This document shows, one piece after another, positions 43,630-55,909 of a stretch of 64,000 nucleotides of DNA. Source of the stretch: Acorus gramineus. Taxonomy: Eukaryota > Streptophyta > Magnoliopsida > Acorales > Acoraceae. The DNA lies in contig JAUJYN010000013.1 of the NCBI GenBank assembly GCA_030737835.1, positions 3,957,354-4,021,353 on the forward strand, in the 5' to 3' direction. The notes beneath the pieces are model-generated. The model saw nothing but the letters and a program-made list of their open reading frames with translations. It ran no database searches and was not told where the DNA came from. Made by a program: the position numbers and the translations under genes. How positions within the stretch are numbered: the first letter of the stretch is position 1; the number at the start of each line of letters is the position of its first letter.

Positions 43630-45024
43630 TATAAAATAGTATCATTGTAATCTCTTTAATTCTGATTATCCAGAATATTTAAGATGTAGTCTTTCAATAT
43701 TTTTGTGTTTCTCTTCTTTCTCTACTCTTCTCTACATTATCTTTTATATTTATCTTAGATTTAGATTTTCTACGAATGTGACATTGTCACTGTAATAATT
43801 GTGGTCCAAATAGAATCGAAGGGAATTAGAAATGGATAAAATTATACTTTAAATTGCCTAAGAATTACCATAGAAATAAAGAATTTGCCCTACATCAACT
43901 TCCAATTCAATCTGATTACCCCTCTTTTTTTGACTTCTTCCATCATGTTCAGTTCAAATTTGTTAAAAGCATTATATATTATACTATGTTAGTATATATT
44001 TAATTATAAAAATACAAAAATATATGTAATCAATTCATACAAGTATCAAAAAATTAGAACGTGTATGGTTTGCAAAAAAGTGACCGCAAAAAAAAAACAC
44101 GACATATTCCAATAGTAATCGTAAAAACCAATTGGAGGGAGAGTTATCACTATTTATCCACCCCAAATTATAATTAACTCATTATAATACAAAATAGAAT
44201 AGACAAAATAAAGATCATGGGATTAAAAAATGCATTCTAGTACAAAAACACAAAAAACACCCTGAATTACTATCCCGCCAAGCCTTTTATGCCTAAATTA
44301 GCATAATGATTAAGTGTCAAGACAAGAGGATAAATAATAGGATAAAGGATTTTGGAATAACTTATCCCGTACATTATGATTAAAAAAATCGGGATAAAAT
44401 GCTAATAATTGTCTCCATTTGAATCAAAATAATAGGTGAAACAACTTTCATTCCCTCTTTATCTTGATTTTAACAAATGCACAAAAAGAAAAAATAGAGC
44501 TTTATTATTTCTTAAAATTATGATAATTTATCCTTAATTCCCTTGCCAAACCAGGCTTGAGGATTGTCCCTGCTCTTCTCAAATCACTATGACCAATGCC
44601 CAATTCATTTTCTCTTGAATTGGGTTTTTACTTTCAAATGGAAACCTTATAAACAGACCGAAACCAAACCAATGAAGACTAACCGAATCTCAGAGGTTCA
44701 GTTAAAGTTCTATTTAAGAGCTGCATATCACTATCAACTAAGCTTTTGTACTTCCATGGCCTGCAACATATGAACTGTATAAATCATATATATATAAGCA
44801 ATAAATTGTGAATTAGAAAGTAGCACATATGATTCCACATATTTTCTCATATAGAACTAGCATTGTTTGACATTAACTATCGCCCCATTCACTAAAAAAA
44901 CGAGGCATTGCTGGTTTTGGCATCAGAAATCAAAACCCCTTAAATGGGTTGAGCTACTACAAAAGAAATCTGATCGGAAACTATCTTTGGGATTGCTCCC
45001 GTATCTGAAACAAACATACTACGG
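43630..45024. other. Spacer before the UBP gene, with a Tourist-like relic
   Basis: No gene. Bases 44312-44560 (GGATAAA, TATCCCG, AATTGTCTCC, ATTTTAACAAAT, CTTGCCAAACCAGGCTTGAG) resemble the MITE pair at 12725-13309. The last 100-200 bases before 45025 are probably the 3' untranslated region of the deubiquitinase gene. Confidence 0.5.
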
Positions 45025-48000
45025 TTATTTACTCAAGGGAACACTTGCTTGTGTATGTACACTGTCGAGCTTTCCATCTACCAACGATGAATCCGAAACA
45101 AAACCATTTGTCTCCTTGAAGAATCTGGTCTGCGACTTGCAAGGCCAGCACTTTTTGCAGGAGATGGTGCTGTTGGGAGGATATTCTGGCCCATAGAAGG
45201 AACTAAAGATTGATGAAATCGAATCGAAGTTTGTGGCATCGGCACAATCAGCTGTACTGAATGAGTCTCTAGTGCTCTCAGTAGTAAAGGACGCCTCATC
45301 GGAACTCGTGAAAAGGGACCAGTCACTCGATGTAGAGTCAGAGAGGTCCATCCAGGCCGACTCACCATATTCTCCTCTGTTTGTTCCAGGTCTTAAAAAT
45401 TGGTCACGACCTTCCCATTCTCGATCATATTCATAGGGAGGAGCTTCTGGCTCGAAAGATGGAACTGGGGACTTGTTTTGTCCATGGTTTGAAGTTTTTT
45501 GGATTTTGAAACTGTAGTGCTTCATTGGAGCTTGTGATGGGACAACTTTGCCATTGTATATTCTTGGAGGACGAGGGTAGGACCTGAACAAGAATATATA
45601 CAATTTAAATATGATGTTATTTGTTGGAATGAGAAAAGGGAAGAGCAAGGAATGGAAGATACAAAAAAAAATTGAGGGAGTTGTAGATCATTAGTCGACT
45701 AAGGCCCCATTTGGAACCAGTTATCAAAAATCAATTATTTGGAAAATCAATTGAAGGAATTGATTCCTTGAAAAGCTCTCTTTCATCAGCTTTTCCCAAA
45801 AATAAAAGATATTGCACACAAAAGTCAAAATATAAAACTATAAGCTTAACCCAATCCTCACCCTAAAATAAAAATATATATAAAAAAAAAATTGATTGAA
45901 AGTGTTTTACTGTTTTGGGAAAATGGATGCTGCAGAAGCATAATCTGCCAAATAATTGGTCCCAAAGAGGGTCTAAGAAAGATAAAGCGCAATGACATGA
46001 ATTCTAATCACAAATCCAATAATGAATTCTACCTGGAGTAAAACAAGATATATGCACCTTCCGACATCACCTGGCTCATTGGAACTGGTTGCACCTGATT
46101 AACAAGCAGGAGGTCCAACAATTAATGGTAGTCAGATAAAATGATATCATGTAAGCATTTGTCCGGCATGGGGAATCAGTGGAAAATTAGTTTCTAGTAA
46201 AATCTCAATAATACTCTTACTAAAACACCATGTACTACAAAAATTTACCAAAAGCCAAAGAATGGACAAGTAAATAACCATTGAAAGCAACACTGACAAG
46301 AATTCTGTGCAATGCTGTCTAGGAAAGTTTAGTGTGTTTTACCTCGGTGTCATCTATCTTGAACCATGTGCCTTGCAAATCTTTCACATATGACACGTAA
46401 TGCCCAGAAAATGATGCATTGAATGTGTCCAAGTGCACGACCACAGCATACAACATGTACAGGGGAGGGCTATCACCAGTCCCAGTCATGAATGGTATCA
46501 TGTCTAACATGTCGGAAAAATTGACACATTTAGTGATTTTTCCATATTTCCCTGATTGGTAGTGCATCACGGCAATAAATTGATCAGTAGGAACAAGTGA
46601 AACACAATAAAGAAATCAAATTTTAGAAAACAAAAGAAAACTGCTTGATTAAAGTTGATCAGTTTATGCACATAGAAAATTGGTCCAATGGAGAAAGCAT
46701 AAGATAATCTTAACATCTTACACGTGTTTTTCTATGTGCATTTTTTAATCCTGCATCATTTAATTTAGACCACATGAAGTAGAAATAACTTAATAAAAGC
46801 AAAGGAGAGAGAGAGTTTTCAAACAAAACTTCATCCCATAAAGAATTAAACATTGACTGGTGACAACTGCTATATTTGAAGTCAACACTATCAAAAACAT
46901 GATATGACATTCAATTAGAATAAGATGATTTGACCGATCGACATATGCATGTAGTACATATACGAATGAACCATGTTCGAAATTTATTAAGGTTTGCATT
47001 GAACTCAAACTAAAATACAATCATGTAGCTAGATTACATATTGAAATTGAAATTGTATAAGTCAGTTAATGTGCACACTGTCAATAATAAGATATTGACA
47101 GTAGTTGTAGTAAGTCATGGCTACCAAACCCACAAATATGAAACCCACACATTGATGGATGAATACATCAATGGCCAGGCCAACTTATTCTTGTAGTAAG
47201 ACAAGTCCACCAATCTGATCACATCATCAATAATCAGAGAAGTTAAGGGCAACTATGATGGTCACAAAATCACAGTACTTTAACCATATTTACAGGACAC
47301 AAAGATCATCAATAAGGAATATTTTTCACCACTGGTCCAGATTGGTGATCTTTTGTTAGTAACAAGTTCAGAAGTCAGGCAGGCTATAGCTTTTACATGT
47401 TATCAGCTTTACATTAACATTGTACATGACAGAACGCATCAATAAACAACTCAGTCAAATATAGTCAGTGATGCATGCAGATCATACAAATAAAGAATCA
47501 CTTCCTAATCAATTGTTTATTTGTGTAGATAAAAAATAATAAAGGAATGGACTAATACAGAAAGATCAACTTTATACTATGTATCATCCATGAGGAAACA
47601 TATTAGTAAAAAACATAAAATGATAAATCCATGAGGAAAGATTAACTTGACTAAGGATAACAGGTTACAGTAACTTAGAAGCATTACCTGGAATCTCTTC
47701 AGGACGATCGTCAGGATATTTGGGGCTTCATGCACACTCAACTGCTTTCGCGCTCTAACATATGTGGCACACCTTTGATCATAGAAAAGAAAAGATATTG
47801 GAACTAGGAATAATTTGCTAGTTGCATAGTACCAAATCAGTTGTCAGCTAATGCAAATCTACAGGCCAATAAAATGTGCATCAGACCTTCCACATCTATA
47901 CATGTTTTCCCCATCCAAATCCTCAGCGGCTGTGAACTGGGCTAGAGCATCCTCCAAGGACTCAACCCAATCAAGAATTTCCAGTGTAAGATCCATAATG

Positions 48001-51000
48001 TTTTCATAGCACTCAGACTCATGATGGCATCTAAGGCATTTCACCTACTCAGATGTTGAACTGGCAAGTGAGTATACAAACAATTTGAAAAATAGCAAGC
48101 CATATAAAATATTGTCATTAGAAATAGACATTGGGAAAGAAAAACAAAATGCAAATCACCTTTGATCTCAGGCGGCCGCCAAAGATCTGTTGTATTAGTG
48201 TAGTTTCTTGTACTCTCGAATCAACTTGGTTCTCACCACCCAGACCCTCGAGGCATATAGTTTGCATAGACATTAGTAGAAGCCTGTCACCTCACAACAT
48301 GTGAAGGAAACATCTGAGTCAAATAGCAGTAATGAACTTAGCAGTTTCATGAATGGAAAATTCCACATAGATCTCTTAGAGCACTTCATTGACAAAAAAA
48401 AATGTATAAAGAATAATAGACTACACCAAAATATTCATTGTTACACACCTTAAGAATTCATGAGCATCTTCCTGGTTACCTCCACCCATTCTACATCCAA
48501 TATTTCGCATGTTTGAAAGTAATCTGCTAGGAGACAACGGGCCTCCACCTTCCAGCAACATTGTAACATGCTGCTCAAGTTCACACAAAAGGCACCAACC
48601 TCTCACACCACCTAAATCAAGAAATGGTTGCACAAATCCAAATAATTCAGCATATGTGCTATGATTCCCAGACGTATATATATAGAGACGGATATGGATT
48701 GCAGGGAAAAGAGATGGATATAGATACACTGATACAGACTGACCATTAAGCATATATTTACATATGGCAAACCTATTGCACATATTCATATTAGGGTTTA
48801 TTCATAGTTATGACAATATCTTATGCTAGCTTTCAATCTTATCCTGGCTTGGGACCAGCAAAGCCATGAAGATGAAATATATTTGAGCACAGCCTAAAAG
48901 CATAGTAGGATTCTTGAAGCACCCAAACAGTTAGAAAACAAGATATGTTACTGTAATTACATTTTCATCACTTTTAAATCCCTTCATGTTGTTTTTTTAA
49001 CATATTACACCTCTTGATTTACATTAAATTTTCAGCATAACACAGCAGATGATGGTATACAAATTATATGATACTATTAGCCGAAACATGTCTAAGGAGC
49101 ATTCAGTAAGTCAGGGATTAGAGATCCAGGTGTCAGTTAACTGATACAAGTTAACCATATGTGTGTGTCTGTACATCACAGCAAATGCAATATGTAGATA
49201 AGATACATTTGCAAGAATCAGAGAAATACATGTTCTTGAATGTAGTCTTCGCTGCAGGTAAATGCTGAGAGGCTTTGTGCTCATCAAACACTGTAATACA
49301 GCATTTGCATAGCAACTGCAAAATTGAGATTCACAAACATATGAATTAGTTAATTTACAAAAACAAACAGTATATAAGGAGAGGAGGATGACATTAAATA
49401 TAAATACTGTTTGTTTTACTAATTAAAATGAATGTAACCAGGCCTTATATATTTTAAATTTCTCCATGTCCATTATCACCAATATTTATTATGGAATGAA
49501 AAAAAAAGAAGATATAATTGTTTCTTCTTGCTGTAAGCATCTTTTAAACAGCATATAGAGTGGAATTCAGGTTCAATCAGAAGAAGAATTGTTCTGCAAG
49601 TGGAAAGGACCTGGGAGAAATTCTTGTTGAAGTTAAAAGTCATCCCTTTCTCCATTAATATATATTTTGTGGATGCTACAGGAGGGGAAAAAAAATTGGC
49701 AGGTAATATTTGTTGTTTTTTTTATTTTCTTAGTTAAATCTTCTCGTATCAGCAAGAACAAGACTCGACCAAGGACCCCTCAGTGAAGAGGGTATACCTC
49801 TACCAACCTGCTAAGAGGTGGTTTGATTCATGGAGGAAAGTCACTGCTTCAATGTGTTGAGGAAGCTTCAAATGTTATAGATGGTGTGATATGCTTCGAG
49901 ACATTATTTAAATACAGTGATATGTTGATAAATAAGAAGTTTCCATGGAGACTGGCTGGCTGGATAAAGAAAATCTTGGATATCTGGGATAGATGGTTAA
50001 GATTTTATATGCTCCAACCTTTGTATTTTCACATGACTATCTTCGACATCATGATCACAGGTTAATCACCTTGATTCAAGGGCGATGGATGAGGTAGTAG
50101 AAGACCAGGATAGTTTGCAATAAAGAGACATTTTTAAACAAGATATAGAAGCAGAAGTAGAGCGAAGTTTGTATGAAGTGGCGGAAAGGGGAAATCTATC
50201 ATACCAAGTTTTTTCAGCTTATTTTCTTCATATGAACTCAGATCTCATGAGTTTTTACAAAATGCAACATCTTTTTCATTAAATGCAATTATATTCTTCA
50301 ACTATTCAGGGAAAAAAAACCCTCAAACAGAACCAAAGGAACATGGGGAAGAAATTATACAGGTAAGAATAAGTCTAAATCATTTGTAACACGGGTTAGG
50401 GACTCAGTTCATTGGTCACTTTTGAATTATTAGCAGTTTTTCATTTGCTTCCATCCTTCGGATTCTGCAGATCGCTCTGGTCACATAAGGCCAGCTCAAT
50501 TAATCTACCTCATAGATATAAACCTGTCAGTCTTAAATAAGGATCTGGGTAGCTTAATAAAATTCCAGAGAAACTCACACATAATATTGATCACTGAAGG
50601 ATCAACCATATCTAAGGAGACATTATGATGATCATACACAACTAGTCTTGTTGGACTTTCAACTCTATTTGCACAGGAAAATAGTTCCACCACAGAATAT
50701 GTATATCTAATGGCTTTAAGATGGATTTGGGGCCAAAAAATGCTAATAAACCAAATTAAACATTTCAATAACCTAATTGCACTGCAGGACGCAGTTAACA
50801 TTGGAGGTCAAGATGAAACATCTGTGAGGTAATCCACATGCACATGCTAAATGAGAAGCAATATGATGAAAGCACAGAGAGAGATATGATTCATCAGATG
50901 GAATTGCGTAAGGAGAAATTAAGATGAACATAATATAAGCCTAACGACAGGGGCAACTGGAAATAAATTTTTGTTTCCCGTTAAAAAGGAAAAGATAAGG

Positions 51001-53910
51001 TCGAATGCATCTGGCAAATCCCAAAAGAGAGATGGTCATAGCATTAACATTTAAAGCCAAAAGAAAAGCTGAACTTTATCTAGTGTCTAATTTAAAGCTT
51101 GGCTGCATTGAATGCTCAACTAACATGCTGATTTACAGGGTCATGTGTGTATGCAAAATAGACAGTAAGAATTAATTGGATATGTTATATATACCTGTTC
51201 CCACAGTTTAAAAGCCCCCTAGGAGAGAAGTCCCAAATTTCACATTGAAAAAATTTCACAAGATCTTCATAAGGAAACAAAGCCTGAAATTTCCAAAATC
51301 AAAACATTAGAAATCATGTCGCAAGATGAATCAAAAGTTACAACTGAGATACAGTTGTGCACTGCACCTTTATTTTTTTAGGACTATCACTTGAGCCTAA
51401 AACATTTCTTTTAGGAATTTTTGGGGCTTTTCTCAGACCTGCCTTCCTTTTATCATCCATGTGTAGCATGTCACTGCCACCTTGCATTGGTAGAGCTGCG
51501 CGAGCACTTGTTTGAGAGATGCCTGCATGATCAAATATTAATTGTTTGTAGTACCAAAAGATGGTGAATTCTCTCCTCAATAATTCTCAACCCTAGGTGA
51601 CCTACTGGATTCTTTTTCGACAAAAGCTTTCTTCTCTTGTCCTGGATTCCTCGATGCTTTTAAAACCGACCTCGGAGATGTGGAAACCGTGGGATCTATT
51701 GTGTATGGCGGTTTCACCAACTTTGTGCTTTCCCAGATTTTTTTCTTTTCAATTGGGGGGCTGAATTCAAAAGTATCACTACTAGAAGACTCCCCAAGTA
51801 GGACATCACTGTCCTCTGAAGTGAACTTCGCCTCAAGTCTTGCACAATTTTTTTCTGAATATGATGAAAGCGGTATACCAGAAGAGTTATCTGGTTTCGA
51901 AAAACTTCTATTGTGGTCTGATAAATTATGAGATTCATGCTTGGAGTATCTTTGAGTACCCTGTCCATGGATAAACGTCGAGGGATTGTTGATGTCGTTT
52001 CTCGACTGAATCCATAGAGGAAGGTGAATGATGGTCAGATCATGAATAAGCAGAAGTCAAAGTGAAAAGAAAAAGAGAATCTATCTTAAGTACTAAAACT
52101 ATAGATAAATTAACTGAATTGGAGGTTGCACGGCTGAAGGTTTCGTAAGTATATGAAACAACATCATCACTTGTTGGGGTTCCTCTTTTCAATTTATTAG
52201 ATGTTTATCTTTCCAATAAGAAGATTTGTGACAAGTTACTCACTGGGCTGCTTGCAGTACCAGTAAACCCAATAGTAGGGTCATCTGATACATTCAAGGG
52301 AACATCGTTAAGCATCTGGCCTTTCTCATCTAATTGACCCCTCCTATAAGCAGACTCTGATGAGGCAAGATTAGCTGACAAATTTGAAATTGCAGCATCT
52401 GCTTCTTGGCATTCTTGTTTGTGCCCTTGCCTCCAGTGAATGATTTGGCACTTTCCAGAACTGTAAATGGGCAATGAATTTATAAATTATGAACAAAATA
52501 AAAAATTGGGATAAAACCTCATAAGATAGTGATTTGATTAGTGACACCAATAACTTTATTACCAGATTTCATAAAAAACATTGATCAGATTATCACGCAT
52601 TCTATCAAACCCACCATCCTTTCTTGAAAGAAATGGACAGCAAAATGAAGAAGAAACAGAGAAAAATATAAATAGAGTAGATTTGATTTGATTGTAATCT
52701 GGGAAGACATTGTCTCCCATCTTCTTGGATGTTTACCAGTTTCAATAAATTGGGTGGCAATTTCACCTTATTTCAAATGCAATAGAAAACTTAATGAGAC
52801 TGTTTTGCAAGTCGAAAGTTGAAACAGTAATTTTAAAGACTTTTATTACCTGGCATCCTGATAATACAGTAGATTGCAAAATAATTAAACTGGCCTAACA
52901 GTTTTTTAAAAGTTGACCTAAATAATGTCTTCTGAAAATAGAGTCCTATATTGGAATTGTGGGATGATATTCCAGTTTGCATGCATAAAATCATAGTGCC
53001 AGGTAAAATAAGAGAGAATTTCAACAATATGTTCACTGATTGGGTATCTAGCCATTTCATAAAACAAAAAAAGATGTATGTATTTCTCAAAACTCATATA
53101 CTTTTTTTATTAATCAAGGGAAAGTAAAACCAGTAGTTATATCACCAAAATAAGCACAACATCACTTATAGAAGCTCGTAACAGCAGAGATGGAAGCATG
53201 TCAAAACCGCATGGACCTTCAAGCATAGATACCAGAAGAAACATTTTTTTTTTTTTTTGGGGGGGGGGGGATTGTATTTGTGCACAATATTGGAGGGAAA
53301 ATGAAAGAAATAGAAGGAATCAAGGTTAAAAAGAAAGCGATGGAAAGTAACTTATTTTCCATTTGACCAATTTTTGTGTTGTTTGTGCATGTGATGAAAA
53401 ATGATCTTTTCCTCGATTCAATGCTATAGAGGGGAAAAATTTTCCTCTATCCTAATAAACAAAATAGGTAAGGGAAAATGAAAGAATTTTTTATTTCTCT
53501 TATTTGGCAAAAATACTAGTTTTTTTTAGCGGTCAAAGGGAACAATTTATCTTTCCCTTATTTTCCTCCACTTTCCTGTACACAAACGCACCCTTGATTT
53601 CATGAAAGATCAAAAAGTCATACCAGTATCTAACGGATTTGCATCTGGAACAGCGAGTCGTGGCTGGGGCAAAGCATCTGGCACACTCAAAAATCCTGGG
53701 CTTTGGAGGAGGAACAAGAGGGATAATTCTGGCAGTAGATGACGCTTCCGCTCTGAAAGCCTCTTCAGCTGCCATTTGAGCAAGCATGCTTACTCGCTCC
53801 TTCTTTTTTGTGGCCTCATTACAAATCCCAAGTAAGATGTAAGTAACGAGAGGGAGTACAACGAAGACCAGAAAGAGAGCAGGTAGATCAGCTTCTCTTG
53901 GCTCGAGCAT
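45025..53910 (-). CDS. MYND-type ubiquitin-specific protease, UBP15/UBP16 clade
   Basis: Thirteen coding exons join in phase to 865 residues: 53910-53624, 52460-52244, 52005-51606, 51522-51368, 51283-51195, 49315-49230, 48611-48449, 48283-48160, 48044-47887, 47772-47688, 46555-46343, 46094-46033, 45583-45025. Residues 8-29 form a membrane anchor and 76-113 a MYND zinc finger (CARC..CSRC..C..C..H..C). A serine-rich linker follows. The USP domain has the catalytic Cys384 in GLLNCGNSCYANAVLQCL, a zinc ribbon (CLRC..CGRC), His640 in FSGHYVSYVK and Asp656. The N terminus resembles Arabidopsis UBP15 and the USP domain UBP16. Such enzymes remove ubiquitin and affect leaf growth and salt tolerance. 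The acceptor before exon 11 reads AA, not AG, and the next AG would truncate the protein before His640. Confidence 0.9.
45703..45973. mobile_element. Tourist-like MITE in the last intron of the UBP gene
   Basis: A 271-base element flanked by TAA (45700-45702 and 45974-45976). Ends GGCCCCATTTGGAACCAGTTAT and, reverse-complemented, GACCCTCTTTGGGACCAATTAT are inverted repeats. It is non-coding and belongs to the PIF/Harbinger type by its target duplication. Confidence 0.8.
46556..46557 (-). other. Expected 3' splice site that reads AA
   Basis: On the minus strand the bases before TCA GGG AAA (Ser589-Gly590-Lys591) are ACCAA where ACCAG would be expected. The upstream exon ends phase 0 after RFQ with a normal GTAATG donor. 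The next AG, four bases in, breaks the frame and meets TAG at 46504-46506. Confidence 0.65.
49320..51190 (-). other. Large intron inside the catalytic Cys box of the UBP gene
   Basis: A 1.9 kb intron between the codons for GLLNCGN and SCYANAV. It includes a plus-strand frame at 49823-50065 that has no recognisable family and no start context. I see no transposon ends in it. Confidence 0.6.
53265..53597. mobile_element. MITE-like element in intron 1 of the UBP gene
   Basis: The left part TGTATTTGTGCACAATATTGG, GGAAAATGAAAG and the right part, reverse-complemented, GGGTGCGTTTGTGTACAGGA, GGAAAATAAGGG are imperfect inverted repeats. A T run and a 12-G run precede it. The target duplication is not clear. 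Confidence 0.5.
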
Positions 53911-55849
53911 GTCACCTCCAACATACTCATGTCCAGTCCCGCTTGAGGCTTTGTTGGCGCTATCTTAGAGATTTGAACACCTGAAGGTTTTGTCTTTGTT
54001 TCAGAAATTGAAGGATGGTCAGCAGAAATAGACAACTGTTCCTTGTGCTATCATTCTTGGCAACAATAAATCTCAATATCAGAAAAAGAGGGAATATGAT
54101 ATGGGTTTTGCCATTGATTTACATATATGGGATAGGCGTGTTTGAATGGAATAAACAGATTGCTTAAAGTATAGGTGGGATATGAAATTTTAACTTTAAA
54201 TCGCAAAAAATTAAAGATTAAGAGCATAAAAATGAAAGAAACAGAATGATCATTGGAGTAAAGGATTAAAATGACACAGAAACCCTCTTAGAAATATACT
54301 TACACAGAAAACAAGCCCTATCAATACATTACTTTAAGAGAAATGCTCAAATTATTTCTATAAATTCTTCTCCTATTTATTAGATTGTCATTTAGGAAGG
54401 ACTTAAATTTAAAAAAAAAATCAGTGTGTCTGTGTTATACAATACCAAAAACATGTCCAAAAATATAGCAACAGTCAAAGTGTCAAACACAAGTTAATGG
54501 AAAGAGAGAAGATCAACTTAAACATTCATAGAATCAATAAACATTTGATGAATAATATAGCATACAAAGATATTTACCAGCAATAAGATTTAATGAAGGT
54601 AAATCAGCTATAAAGATATTCCAAGGGAAGGGGAAAACCTTCTTGGAAGATAAATATCACAGATGCTATTGTAGAGGCCATTTGGGCTACAAAATAAACA
54701 AAGCAAATGCAAATGTGGCCTGCTGCTTACCTAAGATTGTCCATTTTTTGTTTGTTCCAGAAGTATCTGACTCGCTGAGGTTGTTTTCCCTAAATTCCAA
54801 TGAGAATCAATTAATCAACAAAGCAAATGCACATCTTGAAATTCCTAATAATATTCAGCATTCAAGTGCATTTTGGATGAGCACTATTTTATTAAGCTGA
54901 CTTTGAATCTGAGAGCAAAAGAAGAAAAGGTTTAATTTGATAAAACCAACAATTGCATTAATTTAAGTAGTTCACTTCACCAACTTCCAATTTCAAATAA
55001 CTCAATATGAAGAATTCATTTAAAAGGTGCCTCAACCTAAATCAAATCTAACATTTCAGAAGCGATTCAAAATTACTTGCTTCACCAAACTCCTTTCTTG
55101 AGTTTTCAACTGAAAGAAACTAGAAAGAAAACTACATCATAAATATGACAAAGGAGAGACCCAAATGAAATCCAGCCTTTTTTAGCACTAGATGCAGGGC
55201 AACCGAGACTGAATCGAAGGCCACAGCTGGGAAAAAAATGAACATATGGATCCAGCATTCAGGCATTCTCAGGGAGACCCACTTTACTAAACTCCTCTAT
55301 AAGACACAAACAAGTTTAGTCAACACATAGGGTCTAATTTTCAGTGAAAACCACATTTGATCCAGCAATTCAGTTCCTTTACCCGGTAAAAACTTCACCA
55401 AGCTCCTCCTTTGCAGTCACAGAGCATCATAAATAAATAAATAAAATCACGTCTTTACAGCAAAACCCAAATGAAAACCAACATTTTAATCGCGTTTCGA
55501 GATGACCCATTTCACCAAAAACTCCATTAAGGCCAAAATGACTGCAGATTACAAACAAAAAACCCATTTTTAACAAATCCCACATTCAAACCAGACACAT
55601 TAAGTGCGTTTCATGAACACCCACAACATTATAAGACTTCCTGACCCATTTACAGACAAAGAAAACAATGTTTAAACAAAACCCACTCGAAAAAAAACCA
55701 GTATTTCTTGCTGTTGATCTGTCATATGAAGTTATTAGAAAACAAAGTAATACCGTTTCAAGCTTTCGCTTCTTTCCTCTTCAGATTCCTTTTTCACCTC
55801 TCTTGTTTGTTGTGATGAGAGAAGGGGAAGAAAAACTACATAACCCACC

Positions 55850-55901
<52 letters not shown>

Positions 55902-55905
55902 AACG
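53911..55905 (-). promoter_or_regulatory. 5' leader and promoter region of the UBP gene
   Basis: It contains no protein-like frame in phase with the start. The dense CT and CA tracts at 55850-55905, read as GA and GT on the gene strand, are typical of plant leaders, so transcription may begin near 55.9 kb with an intron in the leader. Bases 54060-55800 are otherwise AT-rich and unremarkable. Confidence 0.4.
55850..55902. repeat. (CT)n(CA)n compound microsatellite
   Basis: A CT run followed directly by a CA run. It produces false repetitive reading frames on both strands. Confidence 0.9.
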
Positions 55906-55909
55906 CACA

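Noticed and set aside
49823..50065. 80-codon plus-strand frame in the large UBP intron
   Set aside because: No family resemblance, no further exons, and it lies in an intron of a gene on the other strand.
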